Of a DNA stretch of 64,000 nucleotides, positions 9,582 through 19,754 are shown in pieces. Numbering within the stretch: position 1 is the stretch's first letter; every line of letters begins with the position of its first letter. The DNA comes from an uncultured Bacteroidota bacterium (GTDB lineage: Bacteria; Bacteroidota; Bacteroidia; AKYH767-A; OLB10), in the NCBI GenBank assembly GCA_903847585.1, contig CAINEC010000031.1:1-64000 (forward strand), written 5' to 3'. A program made the translations under genes and the position numbers. The notes beneath the pieces were generated by a model. The model had not been told where the DNA came from. It made no database searches and saw nothing but the letters and a program-made list of their open reading frames with translations.

Positions 9582-10193
9582 ATGAAAATTATTTGCGTTG
9601 GAAGAAATTACGCAGCACATGCCAAGGAATTGAATAATTCAGTAGAGGAGGAGCCGGTTATTTTTTTGAAGCCCGATACCGCATTGTTAAACAACAACCA
9701 GGATTTTTATCTTCCTGACTTTTCTAACGACATTCATTATGAAACAGAAGTAGTAGTTAAAATCAATAAGGCGGGTAAGCATATCGATGAGAAATTTGCC
9801 CATCGTTATTATGATTCGATTTCTTTGGGAATTGACTTTACGGCCCGCGATTTACAATCGATGTTAAAAGCCAAAGGATTGCCTTGGGAGCGTGCAAAAG
9901 CGTTCGATGGTTCAGCTGTTATCGGCTCTTTTTTGCCGCTGGCGGATATTGGAATGATCTCCGATTTGAGCTTTTCAATGAACTTAAACGGGCAACAAGT
10001 TCAATCGGCAAATACATCAGAAATGGTGTTTTCGGTGGATAAAGTAATTGCCTTTGTATCCCGATTTATCACATTAAAAACGGGCGACTTAATCTATACT
10101 GGAACACCGCAAGGGGTAGGTAAGGTAAATGTGGGTGATAACTTAGTAGGCTTCTTAGGAGATAAAGAATTGTTTAACTTCAAGGTGAAATAA
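9582..10193 (+). CDS. Fumarylacetoacetate hydrolase-family protein
   Basis: 203 residues, the short single-domain type of the FAH superfamily (YcgM/FAHD1-like). Motifs: N-terminal VGRNYAAHAKELNN, metal-binding E-x-E in HYETEVVVKI, the Asp of GIDFTARDLQ, the KAFDGSAVIG loop, and C-terminal GDLIYTGTPQGVG. Members are metal-dependent acylpyruvate hydrolases or oxaloacetate decarboxylases; which reaction applies here cannot be told. Cytoplasmic. Last gene of the run starting at 7102. Confidence 0.9.
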   Translation: MKIICVGRNYAAHAKELNNSVEEEPVIFLKPDTALLNNNQDFYLPDFSNDIHYETEVVVKINKAGKHIDEKFAHRYYDSISLGIDFTARDLQSMLKAKGLPWERAKAFDGSAVIGSFLPLADIGMISDLSFSMNLNGQQVQSANTSEMVFSVDKVIAFVSRFITLKTGDLIYTGTPQGVGKVNVGDNLVGFLGDKELFNFKVK

Positions 10194-10317
10194 TATTTTT
10201 AAATAACTGGAAATTAATATTTAGTGGATATTAACTAAATTTATAATTTAGGTTTAATTCAATAAAATTTATTCTGATTTTCTAAAATCTTTTTATTGAT
10301 TAAAGTGTTTTGATGCT

Positions 10318-10827
10318 ATGGAAAAAGAAATGGTGATTCTCGTTAACGAGCAAGATGAGCCCATCGGATTGATGGAAAAAATGGAGGCCCATGAAAAAGG
10401 GTTGCTTCATCGCGCCTTTTCAATTTTGATATTTAATTCCAACGGAGAAATGCTTTTGCAACAAAGGGCTTTATCGAAATACCATTCGCCAGGACTATGG
10501 ACCAATGCCTGTTGTAGTCACCCCAGAAATGGAGAAACTGTTGTTGAGGCTGCCAATCGTCGTTTATCCGAAGAAATGGGAATGCAAACGGATTTAACAG
10601 TTTTAACTTACTTTATTTATAAAGCTGAATTTGATAACGGCTTAACGGAGCATGAACTGGATTACGTTTTAAAGGGGGTAACCAATGATTCTCCTCTGAT
10701 AAACCAAGATGAAGTTCATGATTATCGTTGGATAAATACAGCGGAACTTTCGCAATGGGTGAAGACAAGCCCTTCCGATTTTACAGTTTGGTTTTTGGAG
10801 CTTTATAAATTGGGAATTATTGCTTGA
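10318..10827 (+). CDS. idi: Isopentenyl-diphosphate delta-isomerase, type I
   Basis: 169 residues, Nudix-fold type I IDI. The catalytic Cys lies in WTNACCSHPR (C66), the metal-binding His residues are H25, H31 and H68, the catalytic Glu lies in the LTEHELDYVL region, and a Nudix-like helix EAANRRLSEEMG is present. Interconverts IPP and DMAPP for isoprenoid synthesis. It stands alone, with 124 AT-rich nt upstream and its own terminator downstream. Confidence 0.93.
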   Translation: MEKEMVILVNEQDEPIGLMEKMEAHEKGLLHRAFSILIFNSNGEMLLQQRALSKYHSPGLWTNACCSHPRNGETVVEAANRRLSEEMGMQTDLTVLTYFIYKAEFDNGLTEHELDYVLKGVTNDSPLINQDEVHDYRWINTAELSQWVKTSPSDFTVWFLELYKLGIIA

Positions 10828-10848
10828 TAGGTTTCCCTTTTAAAAATT

Positions 10849-10875
10849 CCTTACAAGAAAAAATGTAAGGTTTTT
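10849..10875 (+). terminator. Hairpin terminator after idi
   Basis: CCTTACA / TGTAAGG 7-bp stem with an A-rich loop followed by TTTTT, 22 nt after the idi stop. Confidence 0.75.
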
Positions 10876-11213
10876 CAAAAAATGTGTCGTTTTTGGCCTT
10901 TTTTCATACCAATTCGATGATTGGAAATGTTGAAAATGATATTCCAAAACCACTAAAAAATAAAAAAACCTTACACTTATAAATGCTGTTTCAGCTTCAC
11001 TTTTTGCCGGCTCAGCTATCGTTTTGAGAGGTAAAGCTTATTTTGAGAGTCTAAAAAAACGCGGAAAATCTTACAGTTTTTATTTAACAAATTCACTCTT
11101 AAAATTGGGTGTTTCTACTCATTTTTATTTTGAAAGATTTTGCGTGAAATAGTTTGAGACTATTGTATCGAATATGTAACTAAAGGAAGCTCATTTACGA
11201 AAAAGCCTTTGTT
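10876..11213. other. Intergenic region upstream of the giant PKD gene
   Basis: 338 nt without an ORF. The word CTTACA, present in the idi terminator, recurs here (as CCTTACAC near 10969 and TCTTACAG near 11070) but without forming further strong hairpins. A weak promoter-like pair, TTG at 11105 and TATTTTG at 11126 separated by 18 nt, could drive the 11214 gene. Nothing else recognised. Confidence 0.3.
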
Positions 11214-14200
11214 ATGAGCCAAAAACTACAAATCTGGATCACCTCACTTCTAATCCTTGTGGGCACGACCTTTAGCCATCAGGCAGTGGCTAGTCATGCG
11301 ATGGGAGCTGATCTAACTTATCAATGCCTCGGAGGTAATACGTATAAAGTACGTTTATCTTTTTATCGCGATTGTATTGGAATTCCAGCGCCAGCTAACA
11401 TTTACATTAATGTAAGATCGGCGAGCTGTAATCAAGCGCTTGGAGTTACTGCGTACCCAATTCCGGGTACTGGTCAACAGGTTACTTATTTATGTCCTAC
11501 AGCCACCACAACTTGTAATGGTGGAACATTTACAGGAATTCAGGAATGGGTGTACGAGGGAATCGTTACACTTCCTATGCAATGTGTCGACTGGCAATTT
11601 TCTTACTCACTATGCTGTCGTAATGCTGCCATTACAACTATTACCAATCCTGGTTCAAACACATTTTACATTTATGCAAACTTGAACAACGTTGCATCTA
11701 CATGTAACAGTTCACCAACTTTCTCAAATAAGCCGGTTCCGTTCGCCTGCCTGGGTCAACAATTATGCTTTAATCATGGTGCTGTCGATGCTGATGGTGA
11801 TTCATTAGTTTATTCATTAGTAAATCCTCAACAAACAGCTACTGCTGCTGTTGCGTACACGGCTCCTTATAACGCAGCAAATCCTTTAGCTTCTAGTCCT
11901 GCAATGCAATTTAACACTGCCACTGGCGACGTTTGTTTTACTCCTACTCAATTACAAGTTACTGTAATGGCTGTTTTAGTAAAAGAATATCGCAATGGTG
12001 TTTTAATCGGTTCAGTGGTTCGTGATATTCAAGTTACAGTGCTTAACTGTTCAAACGACCTTCCTGATCTTACTGGTATTAATGGTACTAACGATTTTGA
12101 TATGACCGTTTGTGCGAATACACCAATTTGTTTTGATGTATTTTCTAACGATCTAAACGCGGGTCAGAATCTTTCAATTTTTTATAACAACGCAATTCCT
12201 AATACAACATTTACCACAACTACTGCTGCTCATCCTACAGGTACTTTCTGCTGGACGCCTACACAAGCAGATATAAGCAACACCCCACATTGCTTTACAT
12301 TAAGAGTAGGAGATGATGCTTGTCCGTATATCGGATCTCAAACTTATTCATATTGTATTACGGTTACTGGTATCATTGTCGATGCTGGTCCTGATCAATA
12401 CATTGCTTGTAGCGATTTAGCAACAGTAACAGCTAGTGCAACTGGTGGAAATGGTCCTTATACTTATTTATGGAGCAACGGATTTACTAATCCTACGCAA
12501 ACAGTTCCAGTAGGTACTTATGTTGTAACTGTATCTGATGGTACATGTTCATCAACAGATACAGTAAATGTAATTAGTGCATTTGAACCTACAGCTGATT
12601 TTACTTGGGCAGGTGCATGTGCAGGTTCAACAGTTAGCTTTACTGATCAGAGTACAACGCAAGGTGGTATCAACACATGGCAATGGAACTTTGGTGATGG
12701 TACAACTTCAGGTTTGCAAAATCCAACACATACGTATGCAAATGCTGGCACTTACAATGTTTCATTAATTATTGAAAATATCTATGGCTGTACAGATACA
12801 ATTGTACAACCTGTGACTATCGTTCCAATTCCAGTTCCTGCTTTCACAGTAGATACTGCTTGCGTTGGAAGCGGAATTAATTTCATCAATACAAGTAGTC
12901 CTTCAGGATTAACTTATAGCTGGTCATTTAGTAATGGATCCACTTCAGGAAGTTCAAATCCAACATTAATTGTTGGCTCAGCAGGTAATTATTCAGCTAC
13001 ATTAATTGTATTAGATAGTTTAGGCTGTGGCGACACGTTAACAAAACCATTTGTCGTACACCCACAACCGGTAGCTAACTTTACTCATACAGGAAGTAAT
13101 TGTTTAAATACACCAATAACATTTACCAATACGTCAACAGGTAATGCTACATCATATACTTGGAACTTTGGTGATGGAACAGCAACTTCCACCGCTACCA
13201 ATCCAACACATAGCTACACATCAAGTGGTACTTATAATGTATCCTTAATAGCAATGAATAGTTTCGGATGTTTTGATACAATCGTACAACCTGTATTTAT
13301 CAATTTGCCTCCAGTTGCTAATGCTGGACCTAATCAAACAGTTTGTATAGGTAGCAGTGTAAACTTATCAGCAACAGGTGGCGTTTCTTATTCTTGGACA
13401 CCAGGTGGTTTATCAGGTAATCCAGTAAGTGTATCACCTTCAAATACCACAAACTATGTTGTAGTTGTTACAGATGCTAATGGATGTACGGCTAGAGATA
13501 CCGTTAGAATCATTGTAAATCAATTACCAGTTCCAACAGTGAGCCCTGATCAAACAATTTGTGCAGGACAATCAGCAACACTTACTGCTAGTGGCGGAGT
13601 TACTTATTTTTGGAATCCATCAGGAAGTACATCTTCAACAATTACTGTTACTCCTGGATCATCAACATCTTACGCAGTGAATGTAGTGGATGCTAACGGA
13701 TGTCAAGGTACAGGATTCGTAAACGTAACTGTTCGTCCTAATCCAGTAATCAATCTACAACCTGCAGTATTTATTTGTTCAGGTGTTAATGCTACGCTTG
13801 ATGCAGGTACAGGTACATCTTGGTTATGGAGTAACGGTGCAACATCGCAAACAATTTCAGTAAATAATCAAGGAATTTATACAGTAACTGTAACTAATCA
13901 GTTTGGTTGTACTGCTACAGCCTCAACACAAGTTACGGTTGGTGGACAAACAATCAGTAACAATACTGCAATTTCAATTTGTCAGGGAGAGTCGGCTACA
14001 ATTTCTGCAGGCTACACTGGAAGCTCTTATTTATGGAGCAACGGATCAACTGCATCAAGTATTACAGCAACAACATCTGGTGTTTACACAGTAACAATTA
14101 CAGATGCAAATGGATGTAGTGGTACGGTAATGCATACATTAAATGTTCATCCACTTCCAGTTCCAAACTTCACACCTTATGATGTTTGTATCAATACGCC

Positions 14201-17200
14201 AGTTCAATTTACAGACGTATCTTCAGTGAATGGTGATACCATCAATTCATGGTCGTGGGATTTAGGAGATGGTAACGTTTCTTACCAACAAAATCCTTTA
14301 CACTATTATTTAACTTCAGGAACATATCCAATATCATTAACATTAACTACGAGTGCAGGATGTACAGCATCATTAAATGATACAGTGAATGTTTATCCTT
14401 TACCTGTTGCTTTATTCTCGCATGTAAATGCCTGCGAAGGACAAGCTGTAACATTCCATGATAACTCAACAACAGGAATGGGAGTGGTTAATTACTGGTC
14501 TTGGAATTTTGGTGATGGAACTTCATCTTCAAATCAACATCCTTCACATACATATGCGACTCCAGGAACTTACAATGTTACTTTAACAGTAGGTACTGCA
14601 GGTGGATGTTTAGATTCAATCATGAATCAGGTAGTAGTATTCCCTCAGCCACAAGTAGCATTTGCTCCAACAGTAACATCTGCTTGCGCTGGTTCTACAG
14701 TTTCATTTACTAATTCAAGTACAACTACAAACGGAGCAATCAATTCATGGTTATGGAATTTCGGAAACGGACAAACTTCAACTGCAGCAAATCCGTCTTC
14801 TAATTATCCAACAGCAGGAACATATACCGTTTCATTAATTGCAACTACATCTCACGGATGTACAGATACGTTAAGAGGTACTGTTACGATTAATTCATTA
14901 CCAAATGCAGATGCAGGAAGTAATGCTAATATTTGCCGCGGTACTTCAACAACATTAACAGCAACAGGAGGCTCATCTTACCAATGGTCACCTGGCGGAT
15001 CAACTAATGCAAGTATTACTGTATCTCCTACATCAAACACGATGTATTATGTTACGGTAACAAATGCAGCTGGTTGTACTGCTCGTGATAGTGCTCGTGT
15101 AACGGTAATGGCTGTACCAACTGCTAATGCTGGTGCTGACAAAAACCTTTGTATTGGTGGTAATGTAAATCTTACTGCTACAGGCGGTGGTACCTATGCA
15201 TGGACACCAGGCAATTTAACAGGAGCAACAGTTTCTGTTAATCCTGCAGCAACAACAAATTATATTGTGACAGTAACATCTTCAAATGGATGTACTGCAA
15301 ATGATACAGTAAAGGTAAATGTGAATGCTTTGCCTATTGCTAATGCTGGTCCTGACCAAACAATTTGTGAAGGTGTAACAGCAACCCTTAGTGCTTCTGG
15401 AGGATCAACTTATTACTGGCAACACAATGGTGCAACTGCATCAACTGTGTATGTTAATCCTACAGTTAATTCTTCGTACATAGTAACCGTTACTTCAGCT
15501 GCAGGTTGTACAAATAAAGATACGGTTAATGTTACCCTGGTTGCAAAACCTGCAGTTACATTAGCGAATGCATTCTTCTGTACTGGATTTAGTACTGTAT
15601 TGGATGCAGGTAATCCGGGTATGACATACGATTGGTCACCTACAGGTGAAACAACTCAATCGATTGTTGTTTCTTCTCCAGGTGTATATCAAGTAGTAGT
15701 TACCAATGCTGCTGGATGTCAAGGAACAGCTGCTTCAACAGTGATTGAAAGTGGAAGCAATCTTTCTAACAACGCTGTAAATGCTATTGCTTGTCAGGGT
15801 GCAAACATTACACTTGATGCAGGAAATACAGGAGTAAGTTATTTATGGAGTACAGGTGCAACATCACAAACAATTAATGTAAATACCACTGGAGCTTATT
15901 CAGTTACGATTACAGATGCGAGTGGTTGTACAGGTTCATTTGTAAATAATGTAACTATTCATCCGAAGCCAACAGCAAACTTTGCAACATCAAATGCATG
16001 CTTAGGACAGACAACAACGTTAGTTGATGGTTCAATCGTTTCGGCAGGAAGTATTATGTCATGGAACTGGACATTACCTGGAGGAATTTTAGCAAATACA
16101 CAATTCTTCAATTATACATTCCCAACAGCAGGAACATATCCTGTGAATTTGGTGGTAACATCTGGTGCAGGTTGTGTTGATTCAGCTACACAAAATGTAA
16201 CAATCTATCCAGTACCAACAGCACAATTCTCTGAAAATTCAGTTTGCGAAGGAAATCCTACCGTGTTTGCAAATCAGTCATCGATTCCATCAGGAGTTAT
16301 CTCAACATACTATTGGAACTTTGGTGATGGTAGTACGGGAACAGGTAATGCACCTACGCATACTTATGCAGCAGCAGGTAATTATATTGCAACATTAGTT
16401 GTTCAATCTGCTTTCGGATGTAAGGATACGTTAGTTCATTCATTGAATGTAAATCCAAATCCTGTTGCTTCCTTCTCTGCAAACGATGTTTGTGAAGGTG
16501 ACTCAACAACATTTGTAAATGCTTCTTATGTTCCTAATGGAATATTAAGTGATATCAACTGGGATTTTGGTGATGGAGCAACATCAACAGATCTTAATCC
16601 TAAGCACATGTATGCACAACCTGGAACATATCAGGTAACATTAACCGTTGGTTCTGATCAGGCTTGTGAAAGAACATACACAAAGGATGTAACGGTAAAT
16701 GCTCGTCCAGCTGCAGCTATATTAGCAGGTAATGTTTGTGACGGATTACCAGTTTCATTTGCTGATAATTCAACCATTTCATCAGGAACAATTTCAGGAT
16801 ACTACTGGAACTTTGGTGATGGAACTGGAAGTAATAATCAAAATGATTCTCATCAATACTTACAGGCTGGTACATACAGTGTAAACTTAATTGCAACATC
16901 TGATAAAGGATGTGTTGGAGTAGCTTCTGCAACAACAACTATCTATGATATGCCTCTTGCTGATTTCTCAAGTACATCAAGCTGTGAAGGCGCTGCAACA
17001 AACTTTACAGATTTATCTTCAATCGCAAATGGTGCTATTAGTTCTTGGTCATGGACATTAGGTGATGGAAATACAGCTAATGGAAATGCTCCATCACATA
17101 CTTATGCAACTCCAGGAAACTACAATGTTTCATTAGTGGTAACATCTGCATCTGGTTGTAAGGATACTTTAGAAAAGACAATCAGCGTATATCCAGTCCC

Positions 17201-18971
17201 GGTAGCCAACTTTGCAGCTGGTAATGTATGTCTTGGTGATACAACAAGCTTCTTCGATCAATCACAAGTGTTAGGTGGTAGTCCGTTTACCTACTCATGG
17301 AACTTCGGTGATGGTGGAACAAGTTCAATTGGAACGCCTGTGCATCCTTATGCTACTGCAGGTAGTTATCCTGTTCTATTAACGGTAACAACTCCTTTCG
17401 GATGTTCAAACACTATCATGCAAATGGTTGATGTTTATGATCACCCAGCTACAAACTTCGTTTCTGGTAACGTATGTATGAATAGCCCAACATTATTCAT
17501 GGATGCATCAACAGTAAGCGACGGAACAATCACAGGTTGGTCATGGACATTAGGTGATGGAACAAATGCAACAGCACAAAATCCTTCACACTTCTACAAC
17601 GCACCTGGTATTTATACGATCTCTTTAGAAACTACATCCAACCATGGTTGTAAATCATCCATCATCGATTCAATTGAAGTATATGGATTACCAACACCTT
17701 CTCCAGTTTCAGGAACAGGTTGTGTAAACAACAGTATTTCATTAATGGATACAGCAAGTGGTCCGAACAATACGATCACAACATGGGAGTGGGACTTTGG
17801 TAATGGCACTATCAGTACCGATGCTAATGCAACAATATCTTATGCTACAGCAGGAACACATTCGGTAACATTAACCACTACGAATGCTAATGGATGTCGT
17901 GCAAGCAGCACCGTAAATGTGATTGTTAATCCATTGCCAGTTGCAGGATTTACTCCTGAAGATGCATGTGCTAATAGTACTACACAATTCACGAATACAT
18001 CTACTATATCATCAGGAACTATTTCAGGATACTTCTGGGATTTCGGTGATGGCTTCGGAACATCTACTTCAACAAATCCTACATACACTTATCTACAACC
18101 AGGAACTTACACGGTAACAATGATTGCAACAAGTAATGAAGGATGTGCAGATACAATTACGCACACAGTAACAATCTTCCCATTACCAGTTCCAAACTTC
18201 TTGCATATTTCAGCAGCAGGTTGCGGACCATTAGTAGTAAACTTTACTGATTCATCTTATATCGCTCAAGGAAGTGTAATCGCATGGTTCTGGGATTTCG
18301 GTGACGGACAATCATCAACGTTACAAAATCCTTCGCATACATATGCATCAAGCGGTACATACAACGTGACATTGACAGTAACAAGTAATAACGGTTGTGA
18401 AGCTTCGATTACAGTTCCAAATATTGTAACAGTTTATCCTGCACCAGTTGCCGCGTTCGAACCTGATCCAACAGAAGCATCAATACTTCAACCTGTATTT
18501 AATTTCAATAATTACACGTCAGGTGGATTAGCATACCAATGGACATTCGGAGATGGAAGTTCACCATCAAGTCAGTTTGAACCGAATCATGTTTACGCTG
18601 ATACAGGTACATACATGGTAACATTATATGTTGTTAACTCATACGGTTGTCGTGATACAGTTCAACATCCTGTGCGCGTATTGCCTGAGTTTGAATGGTG
18701 GATCCCGAATGCGTTTAGTCCGAATGAAGATGGTGTTAATGATGGCTTCAATGTGAAAGGTATCAGCATCGTTGATGTGAAGTTGTCAATCTTCAATCGC
18801 TGGGGAGATCAGATCTTCTTCAGTGAAGGTAGAAACAACAAAGATTGGGATGGAAGTATTGTTGGAGAGTCTAACAAAGCACAAGATGGAGTATATGTGT
18901 ATCAGGTAAAAGTGCAAGATGTGTGGGGTAAATTCCACGAGAAAGTTGGACAAGTTTATTTAATTCGCTAG
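11214..18971 (+). CDS. Giant PKD/Ig-like repeat surface protein with T9SS type B signal
   Basis: 2585 residues. The signal peptide ends around HQAVAS. The mature N-terminus (SHAMGADLTYQCLGG, YRDCIG) is a conserved domain of large Bacteroidota surface proteins. About 18 PKD domains follow, recognisable by WNFGDG or WDFGDG and a downstream P-x-H-x-Y, interrupted by two blocks of Ig-like domains starting ANAGPNQTVC / ADAGSNANIC. The C-terminus (WIPNAFSPNEDGVNDGF ... VYVYQVKVQDVWGKFHEKVG) is the gliding-motility-associated/CHU-type C-terminal domain, the T9SS type B signal. Probably an adhesin or matrix protein on the cell surface; presence of the domain does not prove gliding. No frame breaks seen. 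Alone between terminators. Confidence 0.9.
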   Translation: MSQKLQIWITSLLILVGTTFSHQAVASHAMGADLTYQCLGGNTYKVRLSFYRDCIGIPAPANIYINVRSASCNQALGVTAYPIPGTGQQVTYLCPTATTTCNGGTFTGIQEWVYEGIVTLPMQCVDWQFSYSLCCRNAAITTITNPGSNTFYIYANLNNVASTCNSSPTFSNKPVPFACLGQQLCFNHGAVDADGDSLVYSLVNPQQTATAAVAYTAPYNAANPLASSPAMQFNTATGDVCFTPTQLQVTVMAVLVKEYRNGVLIGSVVRDIQVTVLNCSNDLPDLTGINGTNDFDMTVCANTPICFDVFSNDLNAGQNLSIFYNNAIPNTTFTTTTAAHPTGTFCWTPTQADISNTPHCFTLRVGDDACPYIGSQTYSYCITVTGIIVDAGPDQYIACSDLATVTASATGGNGPYTYLWSNGFTNPTQTVPVGTYVVTVSDGTCSSTDTVNVISAFEPTADFTWAGACAGSTVSFTDQSTTQGGINTWQWNFGDGTTSGLQNPTHTYANAGTYNVSLIIENIYGCTDTIVQPVTIVPIPVPAFTVDTACVGSGINFINTSSPSGLTYSWSFSNGSTSGSSNPTLIVGSAGNYSATLIVLDSLGCGDTLTKPFVVHPQPVANFTHTGSNCLNTPITFTNTSTGNATSYTWNFGDGTATSTATNPTHSYTSSGTYNVSLIAMNSFGCFDTIVQPVFINLPPVANAGPNQTVCIGSSVNLSATGGVSYSWTPGGLSGNPVSVSPSNTTNYVVVVTDANGCTARDTVRIIVNQLPVPTVSPDQTICAGQSATLTASGGVTYFWNPSGSTSSTITVTPGSSTSYAVNVVDANGCQGTGFVNVTVRPNPVINLQPAVFICSGVNATLDAGTGTSWLWSNGATSQTISVNNQGIYTVTVTNQFGCTATASTQVTVGGQTISNNTAISICQGESATISAGYTGSSYLWSNGSTASSITATTSGVYTVTITDANGCSGTVMHTLNVHPLPVPNFTPYDVCINTPVQFTDVSSVNGDTINSWSWDLGDGNVSYQQNPLHYYLTSGTYPISLTLTTSAGCTASLNDTVNVYPLPVALFSHVNACEGQAVTFHDNSTTGMGVVNYWSWNFGDGTSSSNQHPSHTYATPGTYNVTLTVGTAGGCLDSIMNQVVVFPQPQVAFAPTVTSACAGSTVSFTNSSTTTNGAINSWLWNFGNGQTSTAANPSSNYPTAGTYTVSLIATTSHGCTDTLRGTVTINSLPNADAGSNANICRGTSTTLTATGGSSYQWSPGGSTNASITVSPTSNTMYYVTVTNAAGCTARDSARVTVMAVPTANAGADKNLCIGGNVNLTATGGGTYAWTPGNLTGATVSVNPAATTNYIVTVTSSNGCTANDTVKVNVNALPIANAGPDQTICEGVTATLSASGGSTYYWQHNGATASTVYVNPTVNSSYIVTVTSAAGCTNKDTVNVTLVAKPAVTLANAFFCTGFSTVLDAGNPGMTYDWSPTGETTQSIVVSSPGVYQVVVTNAAGCQGTAASTVIESGSNLSNNAVNAIACQGANITLDAGNTGVSYLWSTGATSQTINVNTTGAYSVTITDASGCTGSFVNNVTIHPKPTANFATSNACLGQTTTLVDGSIVSAGSIMSWNWTLPGGILANTQFFNYTFPTAGTYPVNLVVTSGAGCVDSATQNVTIYPVPTAQFSENSVCEGNPTVFANQSSIPSGVISTYYWNFGDGSTGTGNAPTHTYAAAGNYIATLVVQSAFGCKDTLVHSLNVNPNPVASFSANDVCEGDSTTFVNASYVPNGILSDINWDFGDGATSTDLNPKHMYAQPGTYQVTLTVGSDQACERTYTKDVTVNARPAAAILAGNVCDGLPVSFADNSTISSGTISGYYWNFGDGTGSNNQNDSHQYLQAGTYSVNLIATSDKGCVGVASATTTIYDMPLADFSSTSSCEGAATNFTDLSSIANGAISSWSWTLGDGNTANGNAPSHTYATPGNYNVSLVVTSASGCKDTLEKTISVYPVPVANFAAGNVCLGDTTSFFDQSQVLGGSPFTYSWNFGDGGTSSIGTPVHPYATAGSYPVLLTVTTPFGCSNTIMQMVDVYDHPATNFVSGNVCMNSPTLFMDASTVSDGTITGWSWTLGDGTNATAQNPSHFYNAPGIYTISLETTSNHGCKSSIIDSIEVYGLPTPSPVSGTGCVNNSISLMDTASGPNNTITTWEWDFGNGTISTDANATISYATAGTHSVTLTTTNANGCRASSTVNVIVNPLPVAGFTPEDACANSTTQFTNTSTISSGTISGYFWDFGDGFGTSTSTNPTYTYLQPGTYTVTMIATSNEGCADTITHTVTIFPLPVPNFLHISAAGCGPLVVNFTDSSYIAQGSVIAWFWDFGDGQSSTLQNPSHTYASSGTYNVTLTVTSNNGCEASITVPNIVTVYPAPVAAFEPDPTEASILQPVFNFNNYTSGGLAYQWTFGDGSSPSSQFEPNHVYADTGTYMVTLYVVNSYGCRDTVQHPVRVLPEFEWWIPNAFSPNEDGVNDGFNVKGISIVDVKLSIFNRWGDQIFFSEGRNNKDWDGSIVGESNKAQDGVYVYQVKVQDVWGKFHEKVGQVYLIR

Positions 18972-18993
18972 TTCTTTAAAATGCTCATAACGA

Positions 18994-19027
18994 AAAAATC
19001 CCCGACGAATATCATCGGGGATTTTTA
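18994..19027. terminator. Bidirectional hairpin terminator
   Basis: AAAATCCCCGA / TCGGGGATTTT stem with A-tract on the left and T-tract on the right, between the convergent PKD gene (ends 18971) and lolA-like gene (ends 19047). Confidence 0.85.
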
Positions 19028-19046
19028 TTTTAAATCGTTTTGCTTT

Positions 19047-19691
19047 TTATCTTAAGTCGACAATTTCAACACCTGGATATTTTGATTTGTTGAATGAAAA
19101 TAAATCATCTGTAACTGCAGCATTTGGAGTAAACTTTACAATTGAATACGTGTAAATATTTCCGTTTTTATCAAACACTTTGGCTTCATTTACATACTTA
19201 CCAGCTTTATCAATTGTCAGTTGAATTTTAAAATAGTTCTTCTTGTTATCATCAGGAGTCAACTCAATTAATTGAACAGCCTTGCCAGCAACCGTTTTAT
19301 CAGCCAAAAATTTTGATTTAAACCCTTTCTCATACATTGTAAAAATAGTAGTAGGGGAGATTGCATCTGCAGAAGGCTTATTATCGCTAATCTGAACCTC
19401 ATTCGATTCTTTCATGTACGTCCAGGTTGTTTTCCCATCGCACATAACCGTCTGACCATTCATCGCAAAATTATAAGCGGTGCCTTTTAAAGCAACTGTA
19501 CCACTTTGTGCAGTTGTTTTCTTCGATTTTTGATCTAAAATATTAAGTTTAAAACTTGCCGATAGTGTTTTACACGACTTGTATTTAGCACTTACGCCTT
19601 TTAAGATTTCCTGTGCCTTAGGATCCGTTTGAGCCATTAACTGACTGGCTATCAAACCTAATGTCACCACGATAAGCAACAACTTTTTCAT
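19047..19691 (-). CDS. lolA: LolA-like outer-membrane lipoprotein carrier protein
   Basis: 214 residues with signal peptide MKKLLLIVVTLGLIASQLMAQ. The mature part has the LolA pattern: DPKAQEILKGVSAKYKSCK, SASFKL, SGTVALKG, then MCDGKTTWTYMKESNEVQI. LolA carries lipoproteins through the periplasm from the inner membrane to the outer-membrane receptor. It lies 63 nt downstream of ftsK on the same strand, the same ftsK-lolA order as in Escherichia coli, which supports the call. A -7 box (19715-19722) lies in the gap, so it may also have its own promoter. Confidence 0.85.
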   Translation of the reverse strand: MKKLLLIVVTLGLIASQLMAQTDPKAQEILKGVSAKYKSCKTLSASFKLNILDQKSKKTTAQSGTVALKGTAYNFAMNGQTVMCDGKTTWTYMKESNEVQISDNKPSADAISPTTIFTMYEKGFKSKFLADKTVAGKAVQLIELTPDDNKKNYFKIQLTIDKAGKYVNEAKVFDKNGNIYTYSIVKFTPNAAVTDDLFSFNKSKYPGVEIVDLR

Positions 19692-19714
19692 AGTCCTTTT
19701 TTCAAATGAGAACG

Positions 19715-19722
19715 CAAAGATA
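19715..19722 (-). promoter_or_regulatory. Candidate -7 box (TATCTTTG) for lolA
   Basis: Minus-strand TATCTTTG matches TAnnTTTG, 23 nt before the lolA ATG. No clear -33 TTTG. Confidence 0.4.
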
Positions 19723-19754
19723 CTATTTTACGTATATCCTAAGAGGACATTTAA

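Noticed and set aside
12100..18100. Several ORFs of 60-82 codons in other frames inside the giant PKD gene
   Set aside because: They mirror the Thr/Ser/Gly repeat composition of the real frame, have no domains and no start context; the plus-strand 2585-codon frame is continuous.
11900..18600. Regularly spaced similar DNA words suggesting a CRISPR or tandem array
   Set aside because: The repeats are diverged codons for PKD FGDG and PxHxY motifs about 250 nt apart, not short identical repeats with unique spacers.
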